Positions 62,928 to 64,000 of a stretch of 64,000 nucleotides of DNA are shown here, piece after piece (the first letter of the stretch is position 1; each line of letters starts with the position of its first letter). The DNA is from Podospora bellae-mahoneyi (lineage: Eukaryota; Ascomycota; Sordariomycetes; Sordariales; Podosporaceae). The notes beneath the pieces are model-generated. The model was not told the DNA's origin and ran no database searches. It saw only the letters and a program-made list of their open reading frames with translations. The translations under genes and the position numbers were made by a program. The stretch lies in assembly GCF_035222275.1 (NCBI RefSeq), contig NC_085881.1:806001-870000 (forward strand), given 5' to 3'.

Positions 62928-64000
62928 ATGATACTGCGGGCCGGCTTGGTCGGCCGATCATGTCTGGCTCGCGCCTGTCAACGTCGGTCCCAGATACCCC
63001 TTATACACCCCTTGCTGCCGCCACCACCAATATCCCAGACATCGAGAGTGCAGAGGTCAGAGCAACTGCTGGCCCAGCTCGCCCGAGATGCGCCCTTCAC
63101 CACTACCACCAGATTGTCCTTCCAGAGCGACGACTCAGATATCATTCCGCCATGGGAGAAGTCTTTGGGAAAGGTCGACAGTCATATGAGCCCCGATGAC
63201 GTGGAGGAAACAGCCAAGGCGAATACAGATCCTGCGAACAATGTCAGCGAGGCCTCGCCAGAAACAACACCAGTTCCCTCTTCACTGGGGCCGGAGGAAA
63301 TAGAAAGGAACTATGCGAGTACAGCTGAGCCTGGGGTGGCTAGCCACACGTTCAATGCTGCGGATCGGGACAATCAAGTACCCCAACTTGAACCCTACCG
63401 TTTCGCCGAGAGAGGAGGAAAGCTCGCTTGGGGTCCAGGTCACAGGGGCAACTGGTTGGACTCATGGGAGGCCAGGTTCCGGCCGCTGTACAGAGCCCTG
63501 AAGTCAGGGCGCGCCTATTCACGCATGTTGGCTGATGTGGAGGATTTCCCTGACTGGGGAAAAACAGAGATGCTTTTCGAGGCAGCCGAAATCGAGCAGG
63601 GGGAGTTTAAGGAGCGCCACTGCGGATTTGGCAACGTAGATGAGTACATGGCGAAATGGATGGACTCGATGCTCTACCTGCTCCGCTACGACCCAGAGCT
63701 GGCTCCCAAATTTCTCCGGGCGACTTTTGAGGGGTTTCTGACGCCGAGGTGGGCGGTGAATGATACGGCTGAGTTCCTTGCCAAATGGTGCTCGTTGTCT
63801 CGCTCAAGCAAAAAGACTACGCATGAGCTCGCCGAAACGATCCGTCATATTCTGCAGACTCGCACTCTATACATGCTCGAGTTCACCCAACAAACGCTGT
63901 TTCTTATGACAAGAGATATGGAGGCCGAAGCTCTGTGGAATCTATATCGGGACCTGCTGCAGTACGCTCACCCGCTTCACCCCTACACTTGGTACAATAT
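62928..64000 (+). CDS. Mitochondrially targeted protein, possibly PPR-type, 3' end outside the window
   Basis: An open frame runs from the ATG at 62928 to the end of the window (357 codons, no stop). The start MILRAGLVGRSCLARACQRR is a clear arginine-rich mitochondrial presequence. Next come RSEQLLAQLARDAPFTTTTR and an acidic, variable linker (DDSDIIPPWEKSLGK, DDVEETAKANTDP). From about residue 150 the sequence is dense and helical: KLAWGPGHRGNWLDSWEARF, RPLYRALKSGRAYSRMLADV, HCGFGNVDEYMAKWMDSMLY, LLRYDPELAPKFLRATFEGF. This pattern of short amphipathic helices with RxDPELAxxxLxATF is what I would expect at the N-terminus of fungal PPR-like factors that serve mitochondrial mRNAs, but no repeat is complete in view, so the assignment is tentative. 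It is divergent to cwf18. Confidence 0.75.
   Translation, partial: MILRAGLVGRSCLARACQRRSQIPLIHPLLPPPPISQTSRVQRSEQLLAQLARDAPFTTTTRLSFQSDDSDIIPPWEKSLGKVDSHMSPDDVEETAKANTDPANNVSEASPETTPVPSSLGPEEIERNYASTAEPGVASHTFNAADRDNQVPQLEPYRFAERGGKLAWGPGHRGNWLDSWEARFRPLYRALKSGRAYSRMLADVEDFPDWGKTEMLFEAAEIEQGEFKERHCGFGNVDEYMAKWMDSMLYLLRYDPELAPKFLRATFEGFLTPRWAVNDTAEFLAKWCSLSRSSKKTTHELAETIRHILQTRTLYMLEFTQQTLFLMTRDMEAEALWNLYRDLLQYAHPLHPYTWYN

Overview
This is a 64 kb piece of a nuclear chromosome from a filamentous ascomycete, most likely a sordariomycete and plausibly of the order Sordariales. The evidence is short spliceosomal introns of about 50 to 240 bases, an intron-bearing tRNA-Pro, and Pezizomycotina-specific genes (wetA, a PalI/SUR7 protein, a DUF3433 protein, the filamentous-fungal form of MIC12). 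I see no recognisable transposon, virus-like element, CRISPR array or prokaryotic feature. I call 21 protein genes and one tRNA gene. Two protein genes run off the window edges: atf1 on the left and a mitochondrial protein on the right.

Layout. Positions 1-1413 (-) hold a bZIP factor of the ATF/CREB class whose leucine zipper lies outside the window; behind it are about 4.7 kb without a convincing gene, including AT-rich DNA with degenerate 22-23 bp repeats. From 6.1 to 10.4 kb lie a GST-fold protein and a proline-rich four-helix membrane protein, both (-). From 11.6 to 19 kb lie a large FHL1-like FHA/forkhead regulator (+) and an unrecognised two-exon gene (+), then tRNA-Pro(AGG) at 19.5 kb. 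From 22.7 to 27.6 kb come an unknown proline-rich protein (+) and the conidiation regulator WetA (+). From 28.4 to 38.4 kb is a run of minus-strand genes: membrane acyltransferase 3, ALA dehydratase (heme), PalI/SUR7-type membrane protein and a DUF3433 membrane protein. From 40.3 to 44.6 kb an atypical Ras-like GTPase (+) faces an FLC/TRP-like membrane protein (-). From 47.1 to 51 kb there are three adjacent mitochondrial genes: OMA1 protease (+), MICOS subunit MIC12 (-) and ribosomal protein bL17m (+). From 51.2 to 55.4 kb UTP25 (-) and eIF3f (+) are divergent. From 56.4 to 59.2 kb is a six-exon R3H-SUZ RNA-binding protein (-). From 60.7 to 64 kb come a ZCCHC10-like zinc-knuckle/SR protein (+), the splicing factor Cwf18 (-) and a mitochondrially targeted protein (+) that is cut by the window end.

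How the genes fit together. It is an ordinary housekeeping and regulatory neighbourhood: stress and development regulators (ATF1, WetA, FHL1), ribosome production and translation (FHL1, UTP25, eIF3f, bL17m), mitochondrial upkeep (OMA1, MIC12, bL17m, the terminal gene), RNA processing (Cwf18, zinc knuckle, R3H-SUZ) and membrane or cell-wall sensing (PalI-like, FLC, DUF3433). Several neighbours share divergent promoters.

The most unusual signal is compositional. In about a dozen genes on both strands the third codon position flips sharply from C/A to G/T part-way through the coding sequence, always in the direction of transcription. Other items worth a second look are the degenerate 22-23 bp repeats in long intergenic regions, a GC-AG intron in mic12, a splice donor in the zinc-knuckle gene that reads ATACGT where GTACGT is expected, paired telomere-type TTAGGG motifs in three promoters, and two in-frame stop-free introns. 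All gene models come from reading the sequence; no database search was possible.
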